Assembly: GCA_016342415.1 (NCBI GenBank)
Contig: JAEIOD010000003.1
Location: forward strand, 1-64,000
DNA length: 64,000 bases
Reading direction: 5' to 3'
Source: Clostridiales bacterium
GTDB lineage: Bacteria > Bacillota > Clostridia > Peptostreptococcales > Acidaminobacteraceae
In this document: positions 63,101 through 64,000 of the stretch, piece by piece
Position numbering within the stretch: the stretch's first letter is position 1
How the letters are laid out: every line of letters begins with the position of its first letter
The notes under the pieces: model-generated
What the model was told of the DNA's origin: nothing
Databases searched by the model: none
What the model saw: only the letters and a program-made list of their open reading frames with translations
Translations under genes and position numbers: made by a program

Positions 63101-63804
63101 GATGGATCACCTATATCCTTCTTAGATATGAGTAACAAGGACATGCCTATTGAGAATGTTAATAGTGTACATACGCTGATAATTACTTGTACTTGAAACG
63201 TGTTTGGACCGACGCTAATAATATAGTTTGTGATATGTGATGTTATTACAGGGAATATATCCTCTTTTGAGTATTGCACACTTGTTTCCAATGTTTTTTC
63301 CAAATAAACTAAACCTACTATGAGTCCTATAAGGATGATTGCGAGCATTAAGATTATAATTCCGCTAGCCATAGATTTTGAAAACCTGAAGTAAACTGGA
63401 AACAATACGCTGGAAATTACAACTACTGGGAAACACAGAATAAAGAATCCTGTAATGCTATACAACGGATCAAAATCAATAGAAGCCTTGAAAGATGAAA
63501 TAATATAACTGTAAAGCAATCCAACAACAATTATAAGAAATGCAAATATAAATCCACCTAGATACTTACTGAAGACATATTGGTATCGATTAATTGGTAA
63601 TGAAAGAGCTAATCTTTCATACTTTGTATCATTCAATAATAAGACAAATGGTAATGTCATTGGATATATAATAAGCATTAATATTGTTAAAGTACCGTTA
63701 TGATCGATAAAGATTCCAAATGACATCATCAGCAATATGATTAATGTTTGAAATACAATTATGTGATAGTATGCTTTTAAATCTTTATAGATTAAACGCA
63801 TCAT
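63097..63804 (-). CDS. ABC-2 type permease, first of a pair
   Basis: A 235-residue integral membrane protein with six helices. It opens MMRLIYKDLKAYYHII, similar to the second permease (IKDIKAYTLLML kind of start), which suggests tandem duplication. Start at 63804 is favoured because AAAGGGGTG lies six bases upstream, inside the end of the ATPase gene. The two permeases would pair as a heterodimer. Confidence 0.82.
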   Translation of the reverse strand: MMRLIYKDLKAYYHIIVFQTLIILLMMSFGIFIDHNGTLTILMLIIYPMTLPFVLLLNDTKYERLALSLPINRYQYVFSKYLGGFIFAFLIIVVGLLYSYIISSFKASIDFDPLYSITGFFILCFPVVVISSVLFPVYFRFSKSMASGIIILMLAIILIGLIVGLVYLEKTLETSVQYSKEDIFPVITSHITNYIISVGPNTFQVQVIISVCTLLTFSIGMSLLLISKKDIGDPS

Positions 63805-64000
63805 CGCTTTCACCCCTTTCATGAAAGTACATGATATCCTCTAATGTTGGCAGTGAAACATTTGTACATATTTCCTCTGCATTAGGATGATGTGTGATGA
63901 GTGCAGTGAAATCATTTTGTTTTTTTTCTATACCTATCAGGTGATTGGTTAAAGCTTCTGGTAATGAATTGCTTCCTTTGATTAGCTGAAAGCTGTTGAA
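63785..64000 (-). CDS. ABC transporter ATPase, C-terminal part (cut by window edge)
   Basis: The last 72 codons of a minus-strand gene: LPEALTNHLIGIEKKQNDFT, HHPNAEEICTNVSLPTLEDI and YFHERGES before the stop. The P-T-L-E-D-I-M ending is common to CcmA/YtrB-like ATPases. Walker motifs lie outside the window. It overlaps the first permease gene by 20 bases, so it leads this operon. Confidence 0.75.
   Translation of the reverse strand, partial: FNSFQLIKGSNSLPEALTNHLIGIEKKQNDFTALITHHPNAEEICTNVSLPTLEDIMYFHERGESDDAFNL

Noticed and set aside
1..64000. CRISPR array, rRNA or tRNA genes
   Set aside because: No regularly spaced direct repeats and no rRNA or complete tRNA signature were seen on either strand.
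1..64000. Alternative genetic code with TGA as tryptophan
   Set aside because: Conserved Trp positions use TGG, and TGA ends genes at family-expected lengths (for example the EAL and chemotaxis-region genes).

Overview
The window is low-GC chromosomal DNA from a member of the Bacillota (Clostridia or a related lineage). Evidence is the AT-rich sequence, strong AGGAGG-type ribosome binding sites, TTG starts (xylR and one sensor gene), stem-loop/T-run terminators, and families typical of the group: LrgAB, PadR with a permease-prefix partner, YesM/YesN regulators, and a three-subunit FAD/[2Fe-2S]/DUF1667 dehydrogenase. TGG encodes Trp and TGA ends genes, so the code is standard. I cannot name the genus.

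Layout. 0-2 kb: a MarR repressor and MATE exporter operon behind a promoter carrying two palindromes. 2-8.8 kb: a double retropepsin-like protein, a TPR-EAL c-di-GMP phosphodiesterase, an AraC regulator, a chemoreceptor and a three-repeat protein of unknown function. 8.8-18.2 kb: lrgAB, small membrane proteins, VanZ, a PadR-controlled membrane operon, a 2H phosphoesterase, a WG/DUF3298 lipoprotein and a nucleotidyltransferase-like protein. 18.3-31.5 kb: a complete D-xylose island, made of xylA-xylR-xylB, a sensing module (anchored binding protein, YesM kinase, YesN regulator, second anchored binding protein) and a binding protein/MmsA/MmsB-type ABC importer. 31.5-34.8 kb: a glycerol-3-phosphate dehydrogenase-like operon behind a leader terminator. 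34.8-44.7 kb: EamA/MocR divergent pair, MerR-MATE operon, threonine aldolase, and a Crp-regulated NitT/TauT-type ABC importer.

44.8-62.4 kb is the accessory part: a run of GNAT acetyltransferases (five intact, one decayed, two more further on), an OxlT-like MFS carrier, a heterodimeric ABC exporter, an IS30-like transposase scrap, a calcineurin-like phosphatase, and a tyrosine recombinase broken by an in-frame stop. Gaps here are long and hold hairpins and gene debris. 62.4-64 kb: a YtrB/CcmA-like ABC ATPase (cut by the window edge) with two ABC-2 permeases.

How it works together. Xylose is probably sensed outside the cell by the anchored binding proteins, signalled through YesM/YesN to the importer promoter at about 27.6 kb, imported by the 27.7-31.5 kb transporter, and converted by XylA and XylB to xylulose-5-phosphate, with XylR as the internal repressor. 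The best-supported observations are regulatory: several repressor genes have operator palindromes directly inside recognisable promoters. The most unusual are the duplicated sensor binding protein around the two-component pair and the set of single-stop-codon gene disruptions.
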